In this document: piece by piece, positions 26,435 to 34,258 of the stretch
Position numbering within the stretch: position 1 is the first letter of the stretch
Layout of the letters: each line of letters begins with the position of its first letter
Assembly: GCA_013361525.1 (NCBI GenBank)
Contig: JABFXY010000167.1
Location: forward strand, 1-41,772
Source of the DNA: Polyangiaceae bacterium
GTDB taxonomy: Bacteria; Myxococcota_A; Polyangia; Polyangiales; Polyangiaceae
Reading direction: 5' to 3'
DNA length: 41,772 bases
Translations under genes and position numbers: made by a program
Notes under the pieces: model-generated
Database searches by the model: none
Told to the model about the DNA's origin: nothing
The model's input: only the letters and a program-made list of their open reading frames with translations

Positions 26435-26465
26435 GGCGGCGCTCTTCCTCGTGGAGAGCGCCGCC
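26435..26465 (+). terminator. Terminator hairpin after paralog 3
   Basis: GGCGGCGCTCT (26435-26445) pairs perfectly with AGAGCGCCGCC (26455-26465) across a nine-base loop. It lies 22 bp after the stop and is followed by a weak GCTTTGTAAAAC tract. Confidence 0.7.
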
Positions 26466-26526
26466 GGCGCTTTGTAAAACACGAAGGCATCGACAGCGCT
26501 CTGCGCGGGCGACGGCTCCCTCCCCA

Positions 26527-27128
26527 TCACTGCGCACGCCATACACTCGAGCCGCATCCGTGCGAGCTGCCCAGCGCAAATGCGTCCTGTTCGCCACACA
26601 CGGCTACCCACTTGTCCTCGCCGAACGAAACCATTGTATAGGAGTCCCCGGCACGCCACTCGTCAATTGGCGCACCGTCAAAGCTCCATTCGGCAACCGT
26701 GCCGACCGAGCTCGTCACGACGGTCGCCCCTTTGACCGCCAGCACGCGAACGTTCTCATCACTCACCCGAAACGCCGAGCAGAACGCGAGACTCGAATCC
26801 AGCAGGAACACCCTGCCGTCGTACGTCCCTATCGCAATATGGCAGTTTGCAACGCGGATAAACTCGAACGGTGCGTCGATATCCACAACCGCCAACCTCG
26901 CAACGTCGAGGCCCCACAACTCCAATGTGCCGTCTGCGCGCAAGACGCAACGGCCTCCACGCGCGCGCGAATTCGCGTCGTACCCGGCGGCGGAATCCGC
27001 ATGGATCCATTGTAGCCAGCGCCGCGGGCCAAGCCCAACTACTACCCGGGCATCGGCGCCCGGCGACGTGTCTCTTTCGCTCGTGCTTGCTCAATCGCAA
27101 ATCGAAGATTGCCCTCTTCGTCGTTCAT
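26527..27128 (-). pseudogene. Frame-disrupted beta-propeller-like gene
   Basis: The frame from 27090 to 26527 codes 187 residues with repeated propeller-blade patterns, for example CVLRADGTLELWGLD, IAIGTYDGRVFLLDSS, VVTSSVGTVAEWSFDG and WVAVCGEQDAFALGSS, spaced about 38 residues apart as in WD40 or PQQ-like blades. The frame has no ATG, GTG or TTG before a TTG at 26943, well inside the blades, although the upstream residues (DARVVVGLGPRRWLQWIHAD) clearly belong to the protein. An ATG at 27128 with GGGGGG before it opens MNDEEGNLRFAIEQARAKE in another frame and stops at 27042. A single -1 shift between 27090 and 27045 would join them. It is therefore a frameshifted gene, a sequencing error or a remnant. 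Base composition is less GC-rich than in the flanking lipoproteins. Confidence 0.5.
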
Positions 27129-27384
27129 ATCCCCCCAGCCGCAGCCACAGAGTCAAAGCTCCAGTCGAGCGTATCCCGAATCGAGGTCACTGGTCGTCCC
27201 GCGCCTGGCGGACACGCAACGACATGAGCGGAATATGCCGTCCACGTCACACAGCACCAACGCGTTCGGCGCACGTTCGACTGATTTCGTATTGCCGCAT
27301 CGCATTCGACGCTGGTGCTCACGGACGCACTGCGCGAGAGCCAAATATCCTATTTGACCGCTGTCGGCAGGCGTGTTGCCGTGG

Positions 27385-27390
27385 TATCGA
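27385..27390 (+). promoter_or_regulatory. Putative -10 box TATCGA of paralog 4
   Basis: TATCGA ends seven bases before the ATG at 27398 in the context GCCGTGGTATCGAAGGGCCC. Paralog 5 has GCCGTGGTAACAGGGCCCC at the same place, so this short promoter block was duplicated with the genes. Confidence 0.45.
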
Positions 27391-27397
27391 AGGGCCC

Positions 27398-29383
27398 ATG
27401 CGCGCTCGTCTTTCTTTCGCTTTCGTGGGCATGGTTTCACTCCTTGCAGCATGCGCTGGGAATGAATCCGATTCGGATACCGGCGGCTCGAACGAGGGCG
27501 GTGAAGCACCGTCGACGGGCGGCGCCGGCGGGGGGACCGGCGGCACCGGTGGCTCCGCGACGGGAGGCTCGTCGACCGGTGGCCAGGATGTCGGCGGCCA
27601 AGGTGGCGAGGGCGGCGAAGGTGGCCAGCCCGTCATGGGTTGCCCGCAAGACTGCAGCACGATCGAAGTGCCTGCGTGTTTCGTCGCAACCTGCAACGAG
27701 GAGACGCACTCCTGCGACATCGGTCCGGCAGAGGACGGCTCCGCGTGCGAGGACGGTGAGTACTGCACCGTCGACGACACGTGCGTGGGCGGCACGTGCG
27801 AGGCCGGCGGCCCGCGGGACTGCACCGGCGGCGGCGGCGATGATTGCAATACGAGCTCTTGCGACGAGGACCTCGACACCTGCTCCGCGGCCCCGGTCGC
27901 GAACGGCACGCCCTGCACGTCCACGAACGTGTGTTTGACGAACACGGCGTGCTTCAACGGGCAATGCCAAGGCGCGCCGATGGACTGCTCGGCGACCCCG
28001 CTCGACGCACCGGAGTGCCAAGCGGCCGAATGTGATCCGGCGACTGGCATGTGCGTCGTCGTGCCGGTCAACGATGGCGTCCCCTGCACCTACGGCGATA
28101 TCTGCGAGAGCGACAAGGAGTGCCTGCAGGGCGAGTGCCTCGGCACGCCAATCCCAGATTGCCAGGCATGCACAGAGACAGAAGCGAACAATACGTATTC
28201 GGCGGCCAACACCGGCGCCGGTTGCGCCTCCTGGGCCGGCGCAATTACCGTGGTCGGCGACAAAGACTGCTTCGCTGTCGACGTCACCGTCGCGGGCTCC
28301 CGCATCCTCGCACAAACGACCGACGTGAACGGTCAGGGCTGCCCCTCCGGGTTCGACTCCGTGATCCGGCTCTACAACTCCGCCGGGACGGCGCTCGCAT
28401 CGGACGATCAAGGCGCGCCCGGCTCCGACGGTTGCTCGATGTTCTTGCCGACGAACGCGGCGACGACGAACCTCGCCGTAGGCACCTACTACGTCTGCGT
28501 CGAAGACTATCTCAACAACGGCACGACTCCGCCCTACCTGCTATTGCTGAGCGCGGCCCCGCCGGGATGCGGAAACCAGATCATCGAGACGCCGGAGGAG
28601 TGCGACGGCACGGCGCTCGCGAGTCAGACGTGCGTGACCCAGGGCTTCGGCTCGGGGACGCTGGCGTGCGACTCGAATTGTGAGTTCGATACCTCGCAAT
28701 GTGCGGCGCCGTTCTGCGGCGACGGGCTCAAGAACGGTACCGAGGATTGCGACGGCGCGGCGCTCGGCGGCGCGACGTGCGTCTCCGAGGGCTTCGCGGG
28801 CGGATCCCTCGCCTGCGACGCGAGCTGCGGCTTCAACACGGCCGGCTGCGTGGCAGCGGGTTGCGGCAACGCCATCCTCGAGTTCGGTGAGGACTGCGAG
28901 GGCGGCGCGAACTGCAGCGCAATGTGCACGACGTTCACCTGCGCGGCAGGTGAGGTGCCCTTCTCCGTCACTTCGTCCGACGTCCCCTACGCCGACATCG
29001 ACTCCGAGACGGTGAACAGCGTGCTCACGGTCTCGACCGTCGGCACCATCAAACAGGTCGGTGTCCAGCTCAACATCTCGAGCACGTGGGACTCCGACGT
29101 CGACATCTCGCTCACGCCGCCCGCATCGCCGATGATCGATCTCTCGTCGGACAACGGCTCGAGCAGCGACCACTACACGAACACGGTCTTCTCGCCGACC
29201 GCGACGACGGCCGTGACTGCCGGGACGGCGCCGTTTTCGGGCCAATACCTACCCGAGGGCAACATGACGACCATGTACAACACAGCGGCGAACGGAACGT
29301 GGACGCTCACCGTGACGGACGATCTCGGTGGCTTCCCCGCGACGCTCAACGCGTGGCGCGTCTTCGGCTGCATCCAGCCGTAA
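27398..29383 (+). CDS. Array lipoprotein 4, two disulphide modules
   Basis: A 661-residue member with signal peptide MRARLSFAFVGMVSLLAAC (C19). The linker carries GGTGGTGG and GGSSTGG units. The Cys-rich region begins CPQDCSTIEVPACFVATC, closer to copies 1 and 5 than to 2 and 3. The PPC-like domain has TEANNTYSAANTG and ASDDQGAPGSDGCSMFLP. The disulphide modules are IETPEECDG and KNGTEDCDG, then EFGEDCEGGANCSAMC. The P domain (SSDVPYADIDSE, THTW replaced by SSTW) belongs to the subgroup of copies 3 to 5. The frame stays open for 233 codons upstream but that stretch reads as non-coding and overlaps the propeller remnant on the other strand. The true start is the ATG at 27398, where the signal peptide begins. 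Confidence 0.87.
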   Translation: MRARLSFAFVGMVSLLAACAGNESDSDTGGSNEGGEAPSTGGAGGGTGGTGGSATGGSSTGGQDVGGQGGEGGEGGQPVMGCPQDCSTIEVPACFVATCNEETHSCDIGPAEDGSACEDGEYCTVDDTCVGGTCEAGGPRDCTGGGGDDCNTSSCDEDLDTCSAAPVANGTPCTSTNVCLTNTACFNGQCQGAPMDCSATPLDAPECQAAECDPATGMCVVVPVNDGVPCTYGDICESDKECLQGECLGTPIPDCQACTETEANNTYSAANTGAGCASWAGAITVVGDKDCFAVDVTVAGSRILAQTTDVNGQGCPSGFDSVIRLYNSAGTALASDDQGAPGSDGCSMFLPTNAATTNLAVGTYYVCVEDYLNNGTTPPYLLLLSAAPPGCGNQIIETPEECDGTALASQTCVTQGFGSGTLACDSNCEFDTSQCAAPFCGDGLKNGTEDCDGAALGGATCVSEGFAGGSLACDASCGFNTAGCVAAGCGNAILEFGEDCEGGANCSAMCTTFTCAAGEVPFSVTSSDVPYADIDSETVNSVLTVSTVGTIKQVGVQLNISSTWDSDVDISLTPPASPMIDLSSDNGSSSDHYTNTVFSPTATTAVTAGTAPFSGQYLPEGNMTTMYNTAANGTWTLTVTDDLGGFPATLNAWRVFGCIQP

Positions 29384-29408
29384 TTGGACATTTCTGGTTC
29401 ATTACCGT

Positions 29409-29450
29409 CGGGCGACCGTCGCAGCTCTCGCGTTGCGAACCGGTCGCCCG
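29409..29450 (+). terminator. Hairpin after paralog 4
   Basis: CGGGCGACC (29409-29417) and GGTCGCCCG (29442-29450) are the same perfect arms as in the hairpin after paralog 1, with a similar loop (GTCGCAGCTCTCGCGTTGCG-like). It points to duplication of gene plus downstream flank. Confidence 0.55.
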
Positions 29451-29548
29451 AAGTTCATTTCACTTTTGAATCGAGCACGCCCTCACGACGCTAGCCGCGC
29501 AATAAAATTGTGCACGTATTGAACCTATTGGCTTTCGGCGTGCCGTGG

Positions 29549-29554
29549 TAACAG
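29549..29554 (+). promoter_or_regulatory. Putative -10 box TAACAG of paralog 5
   Basis: TAACAG ends six bases before the ATG at 29561, with GGCCCC between. No ribosome binding site is present, which supports a leaderless message. Confidence 0.45.
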
Positions 29555-29560
29555 GGCCCC

Positions 29561-31378
29561 ATGCGCGCTCGTTATTTCATGTTCGTTAGCGTCGTTTCTC
29601 TGCTCGGTGCATGCGCCGGCGAGAACTCGGATACTTCGCCGGGGGGCGGGGGCGAAGGTGGCAACCCCGTCGAAGGCGGGGGTGGTAACGGGGGAGAAGT
29701 CTCGACCGGCGGCCAAGGCGGCACGGTCGACGGCGGTGGCGATCAGGGCGGCGAGGGCGGCGAAGGCGGCGCGCCTCTCGGCTGTCCGCAGGACTGCAGC
29801 ACCGTCGAAGTCCCCGTTTGCTACGTCGCGACGTGCAACGAAGACACGCACACCTGCGAAATCGGCCCGGCCGAGGACGGCGCTGCGTGTGAAGACGGCG
29901 AGTACTGCACCGTCGACGACACGTGTATGGCCGGCTCCTGCGAGTCCGGCGGACCGCGCGACTGCACCGGTGGGACCGGCGACGAGTGCACCGAGAGCGC
30001 TTGCGACGAGGACGCGGACACTTGCTCCGCTGCGCCGATCGCAAACGGCACGCCGTGCACCTCCGCCGACCCCTGCCTCTCCAACACCGCGTGCTTCAAC
30101 GGGACGTGCCAAGGCGCCCCGATGGATTGCTCGGCGACGCCGCTCGACTCCCCGGAGTGCCAGGCGGCAGAGTGTGATCCTGCGACCGGCGCGTGCGCCA
30201 TCGTCGCGATCAACGACGGTGTGCCGTGCACCTACGGCGATATTTGCGAGACCGACAAGCAATGCGACATGGGTGAGTGCATCGGCACCGCCATTCCGGA
30301 TTGCACGGGTTGCACCGAAGCGGAGGCGAACAACACCTATTCGACCGCGAATACCGGCACCGGCTGCGCTTCGTGGGCCGGCGGTATCACCGTCGTCGGC
30401 GACAAGGATTGCTTCGCCGTCGACGTGACGACGGCCGGCTCGCGCATTCTCGCGCAGGTCACCGACGTCAACGGTCAGGGTTGCCCGTCCGGGTTCGACT
30501 CGGTCATTCGACTCTTCAACTCGGCCGGAACGGAGCTCGCTTCGGACGACCAGGGCGCGCCGGGCAGCGACGGTTGCTCGATGTTCCTGCCGACCAATAC
30601 GGGAAGCACGAACCTCGCCGTCGGCACGTACTACGTGTGCGTCGAGGACTTCCTCAACAACGGCACGTCCCCGCCCTACTTGCTCCTCATGAGCGCCGCG
30701 GCGCCGGGCTGCGGAAACCAGATCAAGGAAGGCACCGAGCAGTGCGACAGCACGGAGCTCGGCGGCGCGACCTGCGTCTCGCAGGGGTTCGCGGCGGGCA
30801 CGCTGTCTTGCGACGCGAGCTGCGCATTCGATACATCGCAATGCGTCGCAGCGGGTTGCGGCAACAACCTCCTCGAGTTCGGTGAAGACTGCGAAGTCGG
30901 CGCCGGCTGCAGCGCCACCTGCAACGCCTTCACCTGCGCCGCGGGCGAGGTGCCGTTCTCGGTCACCTCCACCGAGGTGCCCGGAACCATCCCGGACCCG
31001 GGAACGTTCTCGAGCCACCTCACCGTTCCGACGACGGGAACGATCACCGCGGTCGGCGTCCAGATTCGCGTGACACACGGCTATGACGCGGACCTCGACA
31101 TCACCTTGACGCCGCCGGCTTCGGGCCCGGTCGACCTCACGTCGGACAACGGAGACGTCAACGACAACTTCTACAATACGGTCTTCAGCCCGACCGCGAC
31201 GACCGCCATCTCTGCTGGTACCGCCCCGTTCACCGGGCTCTACCTGCCGGAAGGAAGCCTGACTGCGATGTACGGCACCGCGGCGAACGGCGTTTGGACG
31301 CTGAACGTGACCGACGATGACGCGATCATCGCCGGCACGCTCGACGCCTGGCGCGTCTTCGGCTGCATCCAGCCCTAA
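29561..31378 (+). CDS. Array lipoprotein 5, single disulphide module
   Basis: A 605-residue member with signal peptide MRARYFMFVSVVSLLGAC (C18) and the following AGENSDTSPGGG, nearly as in copy 1. The Cys-rich region begins CPQDCSTVEVPVCYVATC, identical to copy 1 at this stretch. The PPC-like domain contains ASDDQGAPGSDGCSMFLP as in copy 4. Only one full disulphide module is present (KEGTEQCDS), then LLEFGEDCEVG. So the head is like copy 1, the middle like copy 4, and the P domain (STEVPGTIPDPG) its own. This mosaic suggests recombination among copies. A strong terminator follows. Confidence 0.87.
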   Translation: MRARYFMFVSVVSLLGACAGENSDTSPGGGGEGGNPVEGGGGNGGEVSTGGQGGTVDGGGDQGGEGGEGGAPLGCPQDCSTVEVPVCYVATCNEDTHTCEIGPAEDGAACEDGEYCTVDDTCMAGSCESGGPRDCTGGTGDECTESACDEDADTCSAAPIANGTPCTSADPCLSNTACFNGTCQGAPMDCSATPLDSPECQAAECDPATGACAIVAINDGVPCTYGDICETDKQCDMGECIGTAIPDCTGCTEAEANNTYSTANTGTGCASWAGGITVVGDKDCFAVDVTTAGSRILAQVTDVNGQGCPSGFDSVIRLFNSAGTELASDDQGAPGSDGCSMFLPTNTGSTNLAVGTYYVCVEDFLNNGTSPPYLLLMSAAAPGCGNQIKEGTEQCDSTELGGATCVSQGFAAGTLSCDASCAFDTSQCVAAGCGNNLLEFGEDCEVGAGCSATCNAFTCAAGEVPFSVTSTEVPGTIPDPGTFSSHLTVPTTGTITAVGVQIRVTHGYDADLDITLTPPASGPVDLTSDNGDVNDNFYNTVFSPTATTAISAGTAPFTGLYLPEGSLTAMYGTAANGVWTLNVTDDDAIIAGTLDAWRVFGCIQP

Positions 31379-31403
31379 TTCGATAACCGCGTTTCGCGGT
31401 CGA

Positions 31404-31438
31404 AAGACGCCACCATTCTTCCTGAATGGTGGCGTCTT
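31404..31438. terminator. Bidirectional terminator hairpin
   Basis: AAGACGCCACCATTC pairs perfectly over 15 bp with GAATGGTGGCGTCTT across a five-base loop, and T/C-rich bases follow on both strands. It lies between the convergent paralog 5 and the lipoprotein gene ending at 31450. Confidence 0.85.
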
Positions 31439-31449
31439 CGTTGTGGGGG

Positions 31450-32931
31450 TCACGGGTCGGTGAGGACGGCGTCGACGCGGACGTGTGTCGGGACGGGAAA
31501 CACCCCGGTCGCGCCCCCGCTGGTGAATGCGTAGTGGCGAATCACGAAGGCGCCTGCCCCGTCGGTCTTCGTGATGAAGCGCACCGTCACGCGGCCGTTC
31601 TGGTTCAACCCCGCCGTCATCCAATCCGGGCCTTCGAGGCCACCCCCGAGCGCGCCTGGAAAGGTGTCCTCCGTCGCGCCGACCATCACGTGGAACCAGC
31701 GATAACCCTGCGGCGGATTGAACGGCGGGAGCTCGAAGTCGATCGAGCCGACGACACCTTTCGCCTCCGGAAGGTTGGTGGTCAAACGAAAGGTCTCGTC
31801 GTTCTGGGCGACCACGGTCGCTTCGAGCGGCGCCGTCAGCGGCCGGTACACGAGGCCCCCGTCCGACGAAGGGGACAGCCACCCGATCGCGTCGACCCAA
31901 GGCTCGATGCCGCTCTCGGTCGGCGGCTCGAAGTCCGAGCTCGCGCGAAGCTCGACTTCACCATTGCTCGCGCCGACGAAAAAGAGACTCGAGTATCGCC
32001 ACGGAAAGTGGGAATCGGCGGGCGCCGTCGACCAGCGCGTGACGTCCGGTGCGTCGGCGGGCCCCATATGGAACGAAACGGGGTTGTCTCGCCAAACGCC
32101 TGGTCCGAGGTGCACGGCGCCGAACATGCCGGTTGCGCCTTCGTCGTCACCGAGCACGGGATAACGGTGCACGGTGCCCATCGTGAGCCACGGGTCCCGA
32201 AAACCGTCGTCGTTCGGGTTCGCGGCGTACCAGCGAAGCGGCTGCTCGAGCAGATGGAAATAGGAGCCGTCTTCAGATTCGGGGACGAGCACCGCGGTGA
32301 GCTCGATGGCGACGTCAGCTGCCGCGTTGCCAGGGACTTCCACGGCGAACATCCGGTCTTCGTCGAGCAGCGTCGTAAAGCCGTGGGTCGTCGTGACGAG
32401 CGGGCCGACGATATGCGGCTCCCCGCCCGATCCCGCGGACGCAGGGCCGACGAACACTTCGAGATCGGTTGTCGCCGTCGAGCGAACCGTCACCGATCCG
32501 ACGATGCCGACCGCAATCGAAGCGCCGTCGACGTCGAGCGCGCAGTCGTCGAAGTCGACGACGACTCGCCGCTCGCCAGCTCCGATCGGCGCGAAGGCTC
32601 CACATCGCGCGCCGGTTGAGCTCGACGTATCGACGAGCAGCGAGGGTGTAACCGCGCGAATCTTGAGCGCAGGCCCGATTTCCGGCGTCGTCACGCCGCC
32701 ACCTGTCCCCTCACCTCCCGCGCCCGACGACGCATCGAAGCCGCCGAAGCCGCCGAAACCAGGAGCTCCACCACCGGCGGCGTCGCCGCCCGCGCCGTCG
32801 CCGCCTGCGCCGACGCCGTCATCGCTGCCGGTCTCACCAGACGAGGCGCCCGCTGCGCAAGCCGTGAGTGACAGCGCGATACCCAAAGAAGCAATCGAAG
32901 TCCGACATGCAATCAATCTAGCGAGTTTCAT
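31450..32931 (-). CDS. Lipoprotein of unknown function
   Basis: A 493-residue lipoprotein. The signal peptide ends SLGIALSLTAC (C25), followed by a Gly/Ala/Asp linker with GGFGGFG to about residue 80. The mature region looks all-beta: a first part with ARCGAFAPIGAGERRVVVDF and DDCALDVDGASIAVGIV, then a segment rich in Trp and His (YFHLLEQPLRWYAANPND, VHLGPGVWRDNPVSFHMGPA), then ELPPFNPPQGYRWFHVMVGA. I do not recognise a family. The ATG at 32931 is chosen because the signal peptide begins there; an in-frame start 45 bases upstream would add unlikely residues. No clear ribosome binding site is seen. The gene diverges from the SMP-30-like gene across 173 bp. Confidence 0.75.
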   Translation of the reverse strand: MKLARLIACRTSIASLGIALSLTACAAGASSGETGSDDGVGAGGDGAGGDAAGGGAPGFGGFGGFDASSGAGGEGTGGGVTTPEIGPALKIRAVTPSLLVDTSSSTGARCGAFAPIGAGERRVVVDFDDCALDVDGASIAVGIVGSVTVRSTATTDLEVFVGPASAGSGGEPHIVGPLVTTTHGFTTLLDEDRMFAVEVPGNAAADVAIELTAVLVPESEDGSYFHLLEQPLRWYAANPNDDGFRDPWLTMGTVHRYPVLGDDEGATGMFGAVHLGPGVWRDNPVSFHMGPADAPDVTRWSTAPADSHFPWRYSSLFFVGASNGEVELRASSDFEPPTESGIEPWVDAIGWLSPSSDGGLVYRPLTAPLEATVVAQNDETFRLTTNLPEAKGVVGSIDFELPPFNPPQGYRWFHVMVGATEDTFPGALGGGLEGPDWMTAGLNQNGRVTVRFITKTDGAGAFVIRHYAFTSGGATGVFPVPTHVRVDAVLTDP

Positions 32932-33013
32932 CGGAGCGCCGTCTTGCAACCCGAATGCCCGAGGTCGGAATACCATCGAGCGCGCGAAACCACGCGCTGG
33001 TCGACCACGAAGC

Positions 33014-33051
33014 GAGCAATGTATTGCTCAACCAGCCGGTCGGCTGAGCAA
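33014..33051. promoter_or_regulatory. Palindrome GAGCAAT-GT-ATTGCTC with a third half site
   Basis: GAGCAAT (33014-33020) and ATTGCTC (33023-33029) form a perfect dyad. The second arm can also pair with GAGCAA at 33046-33051, reinforced by AGCCG-GT-CGGCT between. It stands 55-90 bp before the SMP-30-like start, between divergent genes, and may be a repressor site or alternative RNA fold. Confidence 0.45.
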
Positions 33052-33092
33052 GGATTGACCGTCACGAAGGTGCGCCCAGCGCGAATATTGCC

Positions 33093-33098
33093 TACCCT
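33093..33098 (+). promoter_or_regulatory. Putative -10 box TACCCT of the SMP-30-like gene
   Basis: TACCCT ends six bases before the ATG at 33105, with CTGCAC between and no ribosome binding site. It matches the box before the TPR gene at 11403. Confidence 0.4.
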
Positions 33099-33104
33099 CT
33101 GCAC

Positions 33105-34154
33105 ATGACGATCCTTCCGCGCACCGCCATCGCTCTTGCACTGCTCGCGCTCGCGACGGGGCCTGCTTGCTCCGACGATACGAGCACCTCGAACGAGGGC
33201 GGCTCCGGCGGCTCCGGCCCCATCGGCGGCGGCGGCTCCGTGCCGACGACCGGCGGCGCTCCGCCGAGCGATGGCGGCGGTGGAGGAACGGGCGGCATTG
33301 GCGGCTCCGGAGGCAGCTTCGAGAACGTCGACCCGCTGGAAGGCATCGGGGACGTCACCACCATCTCGGATGAATTCGACTTCACCGAGGGCGCTGTTTG
33401 GGTGCCGGCGCTGGGCGTCGTGCGTTTCAGCGATATCCCGAACAACCGAATTCACGAGCTGGATCCGGGCTCGGGTGAAATCACGATTTGGCGCGAGCCC
33501 TCGAACAACACCAACGGCAACGGCCTCGCGCCCGACGGCGACATCGTCATGTGTGAGCATTCCGGCCGTCGCGTCTCGCGTTCGCCGGCGACCGGACCGG
33601 TCGACGCGACGTCGGTCGCCGACACCTATGAAGGAATGCAATTCAACTCGCCGAACGACGTCATCATTCGAAGCGACGGGCAGGTTTATTTCACGGATCC
33701 GACTTATGGTCTCGAAGGTGGCAATCAGGAGATCCCTTTTCAAGGGGTATTCCGCGTGGACCTGCAGGGTGATGTTCACCTCGTGGGCGACGAATACGGC
33801 CAGCCGAACGGGATCGCCCTCTCCCCCGACGAGACGAAGCTGTACGTGACGGACTCGCAAGACGGCGGCCTTTACGTCTATGACGTGGCGGCCGACGGCG
33901 CGACGGGCGAGCGCACGCTCCTCATCGACGCCGAACCTTCGGATGGCATGGCGGTCGACGACGCCGGGAATCTGTATTTGACGACGGGCGCGGGTGTGGA
34001 GGTCTACCGGGCCGACGGCACGCCGTGGGGCGTGATTGTGGTGCCACAGCAACCCGCCAATTGCACCTTCGGCGGGGCCGATCGACGAACGCTCTACATC
34101 ACGGCTCGGACGGGCTTCTACGCCGTCGCTTTGAACGTACCCGGCCTGCCGTGA
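33105..34154 (+). CDS. SMP-30/gluconolactonase-like lipoprotein
   Basis: A 349-residue lipoprotein with signal peptide ending LATGPAC (C22) and a Gly/Ser linker to about residue 72. The rest is a six-bladed propeller of the SMP-30/gluconolactonase/LRE type, a family of metal-dependent lactone and ester hydrolases. The metal-site motifs are present: TEGAVWVP with the glutamate, NSPNDVIIRSDGQVYFTDPT with the asparagine, and SDGMAVDDAGNLYLTT with the aspartate. NGLAPDGDIVMC and PNGIALSPDETKLYVTDS mark further blades. The active site therefore looks complete. The substrate is unknown; surface anchoring suggests an extracellular lactone. The next gene starts 104 bp downstream on the same strand. 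Confidence 0.88.
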   Translation: MTILPRTAIALALLALATGPACSDDTSTSNEGGSGGSGPIGGGGSVPTTGGAPPSDGGGGGTGGIGGSGGSFENVDPLEGIGDVTTISDEFDFTEGAVWVPALGVVRFSDIPNNRIHELDPGSGEITIWREPSNNTNGNGLAPDGDIVMCEHSGRRVSRSPATGPVDATSVADTYEGMQFNSPNDVIIRSDGQVYFTDPTYGLEGGNQEIPFQGVFRVDLQGDVHLVGDEYGQPNGIALSPDETKLYVTDSQDGGLYVYDVAADGATGERTLLIDAEPSDGMAVDDAGNLYLTTGAGVEVYRADGTPWGVIVVPQQPANCTFGGADRRTLYITARTGFYAVALNVPGLP

Positions 34155-34239
34155 GGTGCGAACGCTGCAATACACGAATAGCGCAAAGTTCCGACGATAT
34201 TACCATCAGCCCTCTGCGACTTGTCGCACCTCTCGAGAG
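34153..34239 (+). promoter_or_regulatory. Long-range inverted repeat and palindrome between two exported-protein genes
   Basis: GAGGTGCGA (34153-34161), which includes the stop of the SMP-30-like gene, pairs with TCGCACCTC (34224-34232), 62 bases away. CTCTCGAGAG (34230-34239) is a perfect 10-bp palindrome just before a TAGCAA box (34244-34249) and the ATG at 34259. It may be a hairpin end or an operator. Confidence 0.4.
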
Positions 34240-34258
34240 CTTGTAGCAATTGCCGTCT

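Noticed and set aside
26699..27397. Upstream extension of array lipoprotein 4
   Set aside because: It would bury the signal peptide 233 residues inside the protein and lies opposite a better propeller-like frame.
20400..31000. Regularly recurring Cys/Gly-coding segments considered as a CRISPR-like repeat
   Set aside because: Repeats are in frame, spaced as protein modules and paralog copies, with no short identical repeat and unique spacer pattern.
20291..31378. MYXO-CTERM or LPXTG-type sorting tail on the array proteins
   Set aside because: All five end in FGCIQP with no C-terminal hydrophobic helix and basic tail. Anchoring is by the N-terminal lipid.
29525..31900. Long minus-strand open frame across paralog 5 and beyond
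   Set aside because: It runs antisense to a well-supported array member and also crosses the terminator and the 3' end of the next lipoprotein gene. Its composition is that of a GC-rich shadow frame.
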